Source of the DNA: an uncultured Paracoccaceae bacterium
Lineage (GTDB): Bacteria; Pseudomonadota; Alphaproteobacteria; Rhodobacterales; Rhodobacteraceae
NCBI GenBank assembly: GCA_913061275.1
Contig: CAJXSR010000004.1
Location: 102,347-166,346 of the forward strand
DNA length: 64,000 nucleotides
Direction: 5' to 3'
In this document: one piece after another, positions 18,069 to 26,008 of the stretch
Numbering within the stretch: position 1 is the first letter of the stretch
Layout: every line of letters begins with the position of its first letter
Notes under the pieces: generated by a model
What the model was told of the DNA's origin: nothing
The model's database searches: none
The model's input: the letters and a program-made list of their open reading frames with translations, nothing else
Program-made: the position numbers and the translations under genes

Positions 18069-18229
18069 TTGTAATCCTTATGCAAATTATTCATTTCTAT
18101 AAATGCCACCACTTATATGTGTTGGTTTAGTATCATAGCATATATAAAATATGCAAAGGAAAAACCCAACACAGTTACAAACTAAGCTTTTTATTTAAGT
18201 AACTATGAAATCAAATGGTTATATTATAA

Positions 18230-19792
18230 TTATTCCCACTCGATCGTACCTGGAGGTTTGGATGTTATGTCATAGGTGACACGGTTAATGCCTTCGATTT
18301 CATTTATGATGCGTGTTGCGGTTTCACCCAAAAATTCGTGGGTGAACGGATAATAATCCGCAGTCATACCATCGACAGAGTTCACTGCGCGCAAAGCACA
18401 GGCATAATCATAGGTGCGCCCATCGCCCATCACGCCCACGGTGCGAACGGGCAGAATGGCAACAAAGGCTTGCCAAATTTCGTCATAAAGCCCGTGTTTG
18501 CGGATCTGATCGATATAAACAGCATCAGCCTTGCGTAATATCTCTAGCTTGGTGCGGGTTATTTTGCCAGGGCAACGAATGGCAAGGCCCGGGCCAGGGA
18601 AGGGATGGCGGCCAACGAAGCTGGCAGGTAAACCTAATTCGCGTCCCAAAGCGCGTACTTCGTCTTTGAATAACTCGCGTAACGGCTCAACCAGTTTCAG
18701 GCCCATTTTTTCAGGCAATCCGCCAACATTATGGTGTGATTTGATTGTCACCGACGGGCCACCTGAAAAGCTAACGCTTTCGATCACATCGGGGTATAGA
18801 GTTCCTTGGGCTAAAAACTTGGCCCCGCCCACAGATTTCGCATGTTTGTCAAAGACATCAATAAACAGACGTCCAATGATTTTGCGTTTGGTTTCGGGGT
18901 CTGATTGTCCATCTAACTCGCCTAAGAAAAGTTCTTGTTCTGCGGCGTGGATCAGCGGCATATTATAGTGATCGCGGAACATGGTGACGACTTCTTCTGC
19001 CTCACCTTGGCGCAGTAATCCGTGGTCTACGAAAACGCAGGTTAACTGATCACCGATCGCCTCATGTATCAAGACGGCTGCAACTGAACTATCAACGCCA
19101 CCAGACAGACCGCAGATGACTTTTTCGTCGCCAACTTGGGCGCGAATTTCTGCGATGGCTTGTTCGCGGTAAGCACCCATCGTCCAATCGCCGGTGAAGC
19201 CAGCTAATTTAACGAAATTTTCATACAGTTTTGCGCCATTCGGTGTGTGATGCACTTCAGGATGAAATTGCACGGCAAAGAAATTGCGTGAAAGATCGGC
19301 TGTAATGGCGAAAGGCGCGTTGGGCGAGGTGCCATATACATTGAACCCGCCGGCAAGTTTAGAGACGTGATCGCCGTGGCTCATCCAGACTTGTTCTTTG
19401 CCTTCTGAAAACCAGCCGTCAAGAATGTTTAGCTTGTCGTTTTCGGGTGTCACAAAGGCGCGGCCAAATTCGGCTGTGCCGTGACCACGTTCCACTTTAC
19501 CGCCAAGTTGGTGCATCATTACTTGTTGGCCGTAACAGATGCCCAAAATAGGCAGGCCCATATCAAACAGGGTTTGCGGTGCGCGTGGGGCGTTTTCATC
19601 GAATACGCTAGCGGGCCCCCCCGAAAGGATCACGGCCTTTGGCGCAAAGTCTTTGATAAAAGCTTCATCGACATTTTGAAACGGGTGAATTTCGCAATAG
19701 ACATGCAATTCGCGCAGGCGACGCGCGATAAGCTGCGTAACTTGGCTGCCAAAGTCGATGATAAGAAGGCGGTCATGTGTTTGTGTGCTCAT
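18230..19792 (-). CDS. guaA: GMP synthase (glutamine-hydrolysing)
   Basis: Converts XMP to GMP with glutamine and ATP. It has 520 residues, the normal length. The N-terminal class I glutamine amidotransferase has [22 protein letters not shown] (nucleophile about C86) and [15 protein letters not shown]. The ATP-pyrophosphatase domain has the PP-loop [19 protein letters not shown]. The C-terminal dimerisation domain ends [14 protein letters not shown], the conserved GuaA terminus. Divergent from the MttB-like gene (168 bp between starts). Confidence 0.98.
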   Translation of the reverse strand: MSTQTHDRLLIIDFGSQVTQLIARRLRELHVYCEIHPFQNVDEAFIKDFAPKAVILSGGPASVFDENAPRAPQTLFDMGLPILGICYGQQVMMHQLGGKVERGHGTAEFGRAFVTPENDKLNILDGWFSEGKEQVWMSHGDHVSKLAGGFNVYGTSPNAPFAITADLSRNFFAVQFHPEVHHTPNGAKLYENFVKLAGFTGDWTMGAYREQAIAEIRAQVGDEKVICGLSGGVDSSVAAVLIHEAIGDQLTCVFVDHGLLRQGEAEEVVTMFRDHYNMPLIHAAEQELFLGELDGQSDPETKRKIIGRLFIDVFDKHAKSVGGAKFLAQGTLYPDVIESVSFSGGPSVTIKSHHNVGGLPEKMGLKLVEPLRELFKDEVRALGRELGLPASFVGRHPFPGPGLAIRCPGKITRTKLEILRKADAVYIDQIRKHGLYDEIWQAFVAILPVRTVGVMGDGRTYDYACALRAVNSVDGMTADYYPFTHEFLGETATRIINEIEGINRVTYDITSKPPGTIEWE

Positions 19793-19960
19793 GTGCGCGG
19801 TTTATTTTGCAATGTGTTTAAGCGCAAGGGCTTTGGCAGCGATACGCATACAAATTACGACACTGGATGTCGTTTGTCGCCCGATTTAGGCGAATTTGCT
19901 GTGCGATATTTTGCAAATCCGATTAAAAATAAAAGAAACACACTCTCAAGGATTCCTAGA

Positions 19961-21517
19961 ATGTCAGAAGCTGCCACATCCGAAAACCCTGGTCGTCGTC
20001 GCGCACGCGGTGGCGGGGGGGCTGCACGCCGCGCCGAACGTACTGCTGTTGTTATCGAAACCGCAAAATATATCGAACGCAATATTCCGAATTTTGAAAT
20101 TCTGAACGAAGAAGCCTTGCAAGTTATAGAAGCCAACGCGGAAACCTTACTGGAAGAAATAGGTGTTAATTTTCTCGATAACCCTGCAGCCCTTGATCGC
20201 TGGCGCAATGCTGGTGCGGATATTGATGGTGAACGGGTGCGTATCCCTAAAGGTTTGGCCCGCGAGCTGATTAAAACAGCACCCAGCGAATATGTGCAAT
20301 ATGCGCGTAATCCAGAACGCAATGTGCGTGTAGGTGGCAATTCAATGGTGCTAGCCCCAGTTTACGGCCCGCCGTTTGTACGGGACATGGAGGGTGGCAG
20401 ACGGTACGCCACAATCGCAGATTTTCAGAAGTTTGTGAAATTAGCCTACATGTCAAAATGGTTGCACCATTCTGGTGGTACGGTATGTGAACCTACTGAT
20501 ATTGCTGTAAATAAACGTCATCTGGATATGCTTTATGCCCATATGACGTTAAGTGATAAACCTTATATGGGGTCGGTAACGGCACCAGAACGGGCAGAAG
20601 ACTCGGTTGCAATGTCAGAGATTTTATTCGGCGAAAGTGTTGCTAATAAAACTGTGATGACATCATTGATAAACGTCAATTCACCGATGACATTTGATGA
20701 CATCATGATGGGTGCGATGGAGGTTTATGCCAAGAGCAATCAGGCCTGTATCGTATCACCGTTCATCGTGGGCGGTGCGATGGCACCTGTTTCTGTTGCG
20801 GGAACTTTAACGCAAGCCTTGGCTGAAGGATTGGCCGGTGTGGCCTATAACCAGTTGTGTAACCCTGGTGCTCCGGTGATTATGGGCGCGTTTGTTACCT
20901 CGATTGATATGAATTCGGGTGCGCCGACGTTTGGCACACCTGAGGCCAGTAAAATTCTTTATGGTATGGGGCAACTGGTGCGACGTTTGAACTTACCGTA
21001 TCGTTCTGGTGGCGGTTTATGCGGGTCTAAGTTACCTGATGCGCAGGCGGCGTATGAAACTGCCAATACACTGAATGCGGCATTGTTGGGCGGCGTAAAC
21101 TTTTGCCTGCACGCGGCAGGCTGGTTAGAGGGTGGATTGGTTGCGTCTTTTGAAAAATTCGTGATGGATGCGGACCAGTTGGGCATTTTGCACTCTGTGG
21201 CTCAAGGCATTGATATTTCGGAAAATGGTCAAGCGATGGGTGCTATCCGTGAAGTGGGGCCGGGCGGGCATTATCTGGGTTGCGAACATACGCAAGCCAA
21301 TTTCAAGAATGCGTTCTGGCGCACTCAAGTGCTGGATTACAAGCCTTATGAAACATGGGCGGAAGATGGTGAAAAAGACACCATGACTTTGGCTAATGAG
21401 CGGGTCAAAAAGTTGATTAATGACTATCAACAACCGGCACTTGATCCTGCCATCGATGAAGCATTGTTGGCCTATATAGCGAAGCGTAAGGAAAGCGAAC
21501 CAGACGCGTTTGGTTAA
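19961..21517 (+). CDS. Trimethylamine methyltransferase (MttB) family protein, non-pyrrolysine type
   Basis: A 518-residue member of the MttB/COG5598 superfamily of corrinoid-dependent methylamine methyltransferases. Examples of motifs are NILNEE-type NFEILNEEALQVIEANAETL, LLEEIGVNFLDNP, VLAPVYGPPFVRDMEGGRRY and CLHAAGWLEGGLVASFEKFV. The frame is open throughout without an amber codon, so it does not depend on pyrrolysine. Non-Pyl members act on quaternary amines such as glycine betaine in some species. The frame opens at 19481 but upstream codons overlap guaA; ATG 19961 has AAGGA upstream. The N-terminus has an Arg/Gly/Ala-rich stretch (PGRRRARGGGGAARRAERTA). No corrinoid partner or dehydrogenase is adjacent, so the substrate is open. 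Confidence 0.9.
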   Translation: MSEAATSENPGRRRARGGGGAARRAERTAVVIETAKYIERNIPNFEILNEEALQVIEANAETLLEEIGVNFLDNPAALDRWRNAGADIDGERVRIPKGLARELIKTAPSEYVQYARNPERNVRVGGNSMVLAPVYGPPFVRDMEGGRRYATIADFQKFVKLAYMSKWLHHSGGTVCEPTDIAVNKRHLDMLYAHMTLSDKPYMGSVTAPERAEDSVAMSEILFGESVANKTVMTSLINVNSPMTFDDIMMGAMEVYAKSNQACIVSPFIVGGAMAPVSVAGTLTQALAEGLAGVAYNQLCNPGAPVIMGAFVTSIDMNSGAPTFGTPEASKILYGMGQLVRRLNLPYRSGGGLCGSKLPDAQAAYETANTLNAALLGGVNFCLHAAGWLEGGLVASFEKFVMDADQLGILHSVAQGIDISENGQAMGAIREVGPGGHYLGCEHTQANFKNAFWRTQVLDYKPYETWAEDGEKDTMTLANERVKKLINDYQQPALDPAIDEALLAYIAKRKESEPDAFG

Positions 21518-21804
21518 TTTCTTCGGGATGTTTTTGGCACTAAATTAACTTCTTGAAGCAGTGCAGTCATGGTTAGAATGTGTAATTTTAAATCATAGGC
21601 TGCACTGCCGATAATACGAGCCGTTTCCAATTCTTTTTCTTTTATCAATAATTGCTTTATAGTGGGTTTGGTTTTAGGTAGGCTTTGCAAACCTAGTATG
21701 CGTTTCAAATCACGATCTCTGATATATGATTTTAACCCTATCTTTGCAGTCTTTATTAAAATTAGCGGTCGGCGTAATTTTTCAAATACATCTTTAGATT
21801 GTAT
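21514..21804 (-). pseudogene. DUF6477 family protein with an ATA in the start position
   Basis: A 96-codon frame reading IQSKDVFEKLRRPLILIKTA, then KIGLKSYIRDRDLKRILGLQ and LHILTMTALLQEVNLV. It resembles the Rhodobacterales DUF6477 family as I remember it (D-[VI]-L-x-x-L-[RK]-x-L-R-R-P near the N-terminus, then x-Y-R-R-x-x-x-L-x-R-[LI]-L). A perfect AAGGAG (21817-21812) stands 7 nt before codon 21804-21802, which is ATA instead of ATG. No ATG, GTG or TTG occurs in frame until TTG 21708, inside the conserved part. So the start codon seems lost, or a very weak AUA start is used. It overlaps the MttB-like gene's end by 4 bp and is divergent from the broken DUF6456 gene. Confidence 0.6.
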
Positions 21805-21993
21805 TATATATCTCCTTATTGAGGACAGTATTACCCAAAGTTATGCTGTGTTGCGCATTTTTTCTAAGTGCGAACTGAGCGTTATCATTTGGTTACTTTC
21901 AAAAGCACTGATCCCTTAACAATAAAATTTTTAATGAATCTTTCAAATGTGCAACTTTAAATTGTATTAATGAAAGATGAACAGGAGGGAATA

Positions 21994-23152
21994 GTGCAAG
22001 AAGTACCACAACAAAATACGCCTGAAGCCTATAAATCTGGTTTTAATACGACCGCCACCAGTAAAAAAATCGATATACGCGAATACATTGACCATGTTGA
22101 AGCGAATACATTGACCATGTTGAAAATGGTATCCCATTACGCATCATTGCAAAAAGAGATGGGGTGCATCCATCTACAGTTTTACGACGTATTCGCAAAA
22201 TAGAAGCAAAACGTGACGATCCGTTATTAGACGAAATTCTGACACGTATCAGCATAAAATCAAAAACCAATTCCAATAAAAATGAGGTCTGTATGAATAC
22301 CTATATAACCCCAACAACATGCCAAAATGAAATAACCGAAAAGAAAGATGTAATACGAATACTACGACGGTTATGTGAAAAGAATGCTTTCTTGGTGATG
22401 GCCTTATCTTTGCCCAAGGCGGTTGTGATGCGTGGCACTGGTAAATCACAGGTTCGATCTGCGGTTTTATCACGTGAGTTGGGGCAAAGTTTACTGATTA
22501 AAGGCTGGATAGAGCGTACAGGTGGTGGAAAATTAAATCGCTATGAGGTTACAAGTGCTGGGCGGGCAAGTTTGAAACGAATGATTTATGAGCAGCTTGA
22601 AACCCAAAAAGCGACAGGATTTGCAGAAGCACCTAACGCATTTCAGGAACAACATCGTGAATGGGGTGAACGATATGTAACATCCGAAGGTGATGCGCGT
22701 AGTCAAAAGATAAAAGTTAACTTACGCGAAAGTCCGATAAATATGTTGGGCCGCAAAAAAAGGTAAAGATGGTAAACCATTTCTACAAAACGAGCTGTTA
22801 CATGCAGGTAGAGCGTCTGCGTGAAGACTTTGAATTGGCACAGCTAGGCCCGCGCGTAACCCAGAACTGGGATCGTTTTTTAGTGGGGTCTGATCGTGGT
22901 AACTTTGGCTCAAATGAAGGTGGTGGATCATCACAAGCCCAAAACCGATTACACAAAGCTTTGAAAGCACTTGGGCCAAGGCTAGGCGATATTGCTTTGC
23001 GGTGTTGTTGTTTTTTAGAAGGAATGGAAGCTGCAGAAAAACGAATGGGCTGGTCAGCCAGGTCAGGTAAAATAGTTCTGCGCATAGCCTTGCAACGTTT
23101 ACGGATGCACTATGATGAAGCTTATGGCGGTGTCTCTGATCGGATAGGTTAA
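21994..23152 (+). pseudogene. DUF6456 helix-turn-helix protein, broken by three frameshifts
   Basis: Three frames together spell one protein of the DUF6456 family. Frame 1 from GTG 21994 (AGGAGG 5 nt upstream) runs to ...DIREYIDHVE. Frame 0 resumes NGIPLRIIAKRDGVHPSTVL, which is a helix-turn-helix, and goes on to KVNLRESPINMLGRKK. Frame 1 then gives GKDGKPFLQNELLHAG, and frame 2 ends ERLREDFELAQLGPRVTQNW to LRCCCFLEGMEAAEKRMGWS and KIVLRIALQRLRMHYDEAYG. The lesions are a 23-bp tandem duplication (22079-22124), a seven-A run at 22755-22761 where six keep the frame, and one extra base near 22809. Removing all three restores one continuous gene. It overlaps tpiA's end by 4 bp. Confidence 0.8.
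22079..22124 (+). repeat. Perfect 23-bp tandem duplication inside the DUF6456 gene
   Basis: Positions 22079-22101 and 22102-22124 are identical (start GCGAATACATTGAC, end CATGTTGAA). The duplication repeats the codons for E-Y-I-D-H-V-E and shifts the frame by +2. Deleting either copy joins ...IDIREYIDHVE to NGIPLRIIAKRDG. Confidence 0.92.
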
Positions 23153-23886
23153 CCGAGTGTTTGGATTATTTGGGAAAAATCTGCAGCTTTTAAGCTAGCA
23201 CCCCCCACAAGCCCGCCGTCTACATTGGATACGTTTGCAATGTCGGCGGCGTTTTTCGCATTCATAGAGCCGCCATATAAAATGCGAATAGAATTCCCTA
23301 TGTCATACCCAAAGCGGTTTTCTAGGTATGTACGGATAAAATTATGAACTTCGGCGATTTGATCCAAGGTAGGGGTCAATCCTGTACCAATCGCCCAAAT
23401 GGGTTCATAGGCAATCACTAGATTTTCGCCTGTAGCCTTATCAGGAATAGACGCTGATAATTGCGCACTTATGACATTAAGTGTTTCAACTGCTTTGCGC
23501 TCTGTCAAGCTTTCACCAATGCAGACAATAGCACTTAGCCCTGCATACCATGCAGCCAATGTCGTAGCATGTACATCCGCATCGGTTTCATCATGGTCAG
23601 ACCTACGTTCAGAGTGACCAAGAATGACGTAAGTAGCACCACAATCTGCAATCATTTGGGCCGAAATATCGCCAGTATGTGCGCCTGCTGCATTACTATG
23701 ACAGGTTTGCCCACCGACAGTAATATGGTCAGAAATGTCGTTCATATTACGTAGTAAAGTTGCGGGCGGGCAGATGATCACTTCGCAATTTGACACTTTA
23801 GCTGTGTCTGATAGTATTTTGATTTCATGCAAGTTTTCTTGCAATCCATTCATCTTCCAGTTGCCTGCGGCCATTTTTCTACGCAT
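23149..23886 (-). CDS. tpiA: Triosephosphate isomerase
   Basis: Interconverts dihydroxyacetone phosphate and glyceraldehyde 3-phosphate in central carbon metabolism. It has 245 residues, the family length. MAAGNWKMNG carries the active-site Asn and Lys. ATYVILGHSERR holds the electrophilic His. VIAYEPIWAIGTGLTPT holds the catalytic Glu at the loop-6 hinge. RILYGGSMNAKNAADIANV and VDGGLVGGASLKAADF are the phosphate-binding loops. Its 3' end overlaps the end of the broken DUF6456 gene by 4 bp. The Fe-S assembly genes downstream in coordinates are on the same strand and just upstream in transcription (5 bp). Confidence 0.97.
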   Translation of the reverse strand: MRRKMAAGNWKMNGLQENLHEIKILSDTAKVSNCEVIICPPATLLRNMNDISDHITVGGQTCHSNAAGAHTGDISAQMIADCGATYVILGHSERRSDHDETDADVHATTLAAWYAGLSAIVCIGESLTERKAVETLNVISAQLSASIPDKATGENLVIAYEPIWAIGTGLTPTLDQIAEVHNFIRTYLENRFGYDIGNSIRILYGGSMNAKNAADIANVSNVDGGLVGGASLKAADFSQIIQTLG

Positions 23887-23891
23887 CTTTA

Positions 23892-24242
23892 TTACATGCC
23901 TTCGAATTTAATTGACTCGCCGCATCCGCATGCCTCAGAAACGTTAGGGTTTTTGAATTTGAAACCAGCTTCCAGCAAAGACACCTCATAATCGATTTCG
24001 GTGCCAAACAGAAACATCTGCGCCATGGGTGCAATCATGACTACGGCACCATCTTGTTCAACAACTTCGTCATTGGGGTCTACTGCTTCCACGTAGTCCA
24101 TGGTGTATTCCATACCAGCACAGCCGCCTTTTTTAACGCCAATACGCAGGCCTTTTGTATTGCCGTCAGCCATTAACTTGGCAATTTGCATCGCAGCTTT
24201 ATCGGTCATGGTTACAGCAGCTTTTCCAGGAACACCAAACAT
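23892..24242 (-). CDS. A-type iron-sulfur carrier protein (HesB/IscA/SufA/ErpA family)
   Basis: A 116-residue A-type carrier that binds a [2Fe-2S] or [4Fe-4S] cluster and passes it to apoproteins. The conserved cysteines are in VKKGGCAGMEYTMDY and the C-terminal SEACGCGESIKF (C-x-C-G pattern). The track-extended GTG start at 24245 is less likely than ATG 24242, which overlaps the stop of the upstream DUF59 gene by one base (TGATG), indicating translational coupling. It is 5 bp upstream of tpiA. The exact type (SufA, ErpA) cannot be decided; genomic pairing with the DUF59 gene suggests the SUF system. Confidence 0.9.
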   Translation of the reverse strand: MFGVPGKAAVTMTDKAAMQIAKLMADGNTKGLRIGVKKGGCAGMEYTMDYVEAVDPNDEVVEQDGAVVMIAPMAQMFLFGTEIDYEVSLLEAGFKFKNPNVSEACGCGESIKFEGM

Positions 24243-24604
24243 CACATAAACCCCAGTTCTAGCCGCGCTTCATCGGTCATCATATCCATTCCCCATTGCG
24301 GCTCCCATATCAGTTCTACGGATACTGATTGAACACCTGGTAAAGGTGTTACAGCATCTTCGACCCATCCCGGCATTTCACCAGCCACTGGGCAGCCAGG
24401 GGCGGTCAGGCTCATTAGAATGCTGACGACGCCATCATTATCAATCTCGATTGTATAGATAAGGCCCAAATCAAAGATGTTCACAGGGATTTCAGGGTCA
24501 TGAACCGTGCGAATTGCTTCGCATATGGTGTCATATAAAGGATGGTCAGTCGTTGACGGTTTAATCAACGGTGTGCCTTCCATTGGGGCGGTATCTGCGG
24601 GCAT
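24242..24604 (-). CDS. SUF-system Fe-S cluster assembly protein (DUF59/MIP18 family)
   Basis: A 120-residue DUF59 (SufT/PaaD/YitW-like) protein that helps Fe-S cluster maturation. Motifs are IRTVHDPEIPVNIFDLGLIY, EIDNDGVVSILMSLTAPGCP and SVSVELIWEPQWGMDMMTDE, which match the family's D-P-E-[IL]-x-[IV]-[DN]-[IL] and T-x-P-x-C-P patterns. Its stop overlaps the start of the A-type carrier gene, so both are likely made together. The rest of the suf operon (sufB, C, D, S) is not in the window. Divergent from tgt with 73 bp between. Confidence 0.9.
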   Translation of the reverse strand: MPADTAPMEGTPLIKPSTTDHPLYDTICEAIRTVHDPEIPVNIFDLGLIYTIEIDNDGVVSILMSLTAPGCPVAGEMPGWVEDAVTPLPGVQSVSVELIWEPQWGMDMMTDEARLELGFM

Positions 24605-24677
24605 GAGCGTGTTCTCTCTTGGAATTCCTGACTAAACATATAAGAAATGATTTGGGAAACGTCCAGTAGGATTAAAT

Positions 24678-25808
24678 ATGATGAAACGCTTTGAATTTGA
24701 ATTGCATAATACAGATGGGCTTGCGCGTAGGGGAATCGTGAAAACCCCAAGGGGTGATATTCAAACACCAGCGTTTATGCCAGTGGGCACTGCGGCGACT
24801 GTAAAAGCGATGATGCCAGAAAGCGTTGCTGCCACTGGGGCAGAGATTTTATTGGGCAATACCTATCATTTGATGCTGCGCCCGGGGGCTGAAAGGGTTC
24901 ATAATCTGGGCGGTCTTCACAAGTTTATGAATTGGGACAAACCAATCCTAACCGATTCTGGTGGCTACCAAGTTATGAGCCTGACTGATTTGCGCAAACT
25001 GACCGAAGAAGGTGTTAAATTTCGCAGTCATATTGATGGGTCTGAACATAATTTGACACCAGAGCGATCGATGGAAATACAAAAATTGCTTGGGTCGGAC
25101 ATTGTGATGAGTTTCGACGAATGTACGCCTTATCCAGCGACTGAAAAACAGGCGCGTACCAGTATGGAATTGTCGATGCGGTGGGCGCAAAGGTCACGTG
25201 ATGCGTTTGGCGACAGGCCCGGATATGCACTTTTTGGCATTCAGCAAGGCAGCACATTTAAAGATATGCGCGAAGAAAGTGCACAAGCCTTGCAAGGTAT
25301 AGAATTTGATGGCTATGCCGTGGGCGGTTTGGCCGTAGGTGAGGGCCAAGATATGATGTTTGAGGTGCTGGATTATGCGCCACAACAACTGCCTATAGAT
25401 AAGCCACGGTATCTGATGGGTGTGGGAAAGCCTGATGATTTGGTGGGGGCAGTGCAGCGCGGGATTGATATGTTTGATTGCGTTTTGCCCTCGCGTTCAG
25501 GGCGTACAGGGCAGGGGTTAACCCGCTTTGGTGCGGTTAACCTACGAAATGCGCGCCACAAGAGTGATCCACGGCCTTTAGACGAAAAATGCACCTGTCC
25601 TTGCTGTCAGAAATATTCGCGCGCATATTTGCATCATACGATTAAATGCAATGAAATTATTGGGTCTATGTTGCTAACGTGGCATAACTTACATTATTAT
25701 CAAGAGCTTATGGCAGGTTTGCGTGGTGCAATCGCATCACAAAATTTGGACGCATTTGTAAAAGGCTTTCATTCACTGCGTATCGAGGGAGATATAGAGC
25801 CGATTTAA
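24678..25808 (+). CDS. tgt: tRNA-guanine(34) transglycosylase
   Basis: Exchanges G34 for preQ1 in tRNAs with GUN anticodons in queuosine synthesis. It has 376 residues (375 if the second ATG, 24681, is used), normal for bacterial Tgt. Motifs are [40 protein letters not shown] with the nucleophilic Asp (D in FDCVLP), and the zinc site [16 protein letters not shown] (Cys-x-Cys-x-x-Cys...His). It is divergent from the SUF genes. No other queuosine gene is adjacent. Confidence 0.97.
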   Translation: MMKRFEFELHNTDGLARRGIVKTPRGDIQTPAFMPVGTAATVKAMMPESVAATGAEILLGNTYHLMLRPGAERVHNLGGLHKFMNWDKPILTDSGGYQVMSLTDLRKLTEEGVKFRSHIDGSEHNLTPERSMEIQKLLGSDIVMSFDECTPYPATEKQARTSMELSMRWAQRSRDAFGDRPGYALFGIQQGSTFKDMREESAQALQGIEFDGYAVGGLAVGEGQDMMFEVLDYAPQQLPIDKPRYLMGVGKPDDLVGAVQRGIDMFDCVLPSRSGRTGQGLTRFGAVNLRNARHKSDPRPLDEKCTCPCCQKYSRAYLHHTIKCNEIIGSMLLTWHNLHYYQELMAGLRGAIASQNLDAFVKGFHSLRIEGDIEPI

Positions 25809-26008
25809 TCTGGTTTGAAACGAAGTGTTTCCTTAACAACCCTTGCACCCAATGCGTAAAACCGCCACAATAAAATTAACTAGATGAGCTATTGAAGTCT
25901 TGACTCTTTTACGATCAAGCACACCTATAAGCTTACATAAATTGGAGAAATGCCGCGTTGCTGGGAAAACTGGGGCGCAAAGTTTCTTGCTAAAACAAAG
26001 GAATTAAT

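Noticed and set aside
19961..21517. Pyrrolysine-containing MttB
   Set aside because: The frame has no internal TAG; it ends in a normal stop at the family length.
25899..25931. Heat-shock or sigma-70 promoter for lon (TTGACT ... TATAAG)
   Set aside because: The spacer is 20 nt, too long for either type, so it is only mentioned and not annotated.
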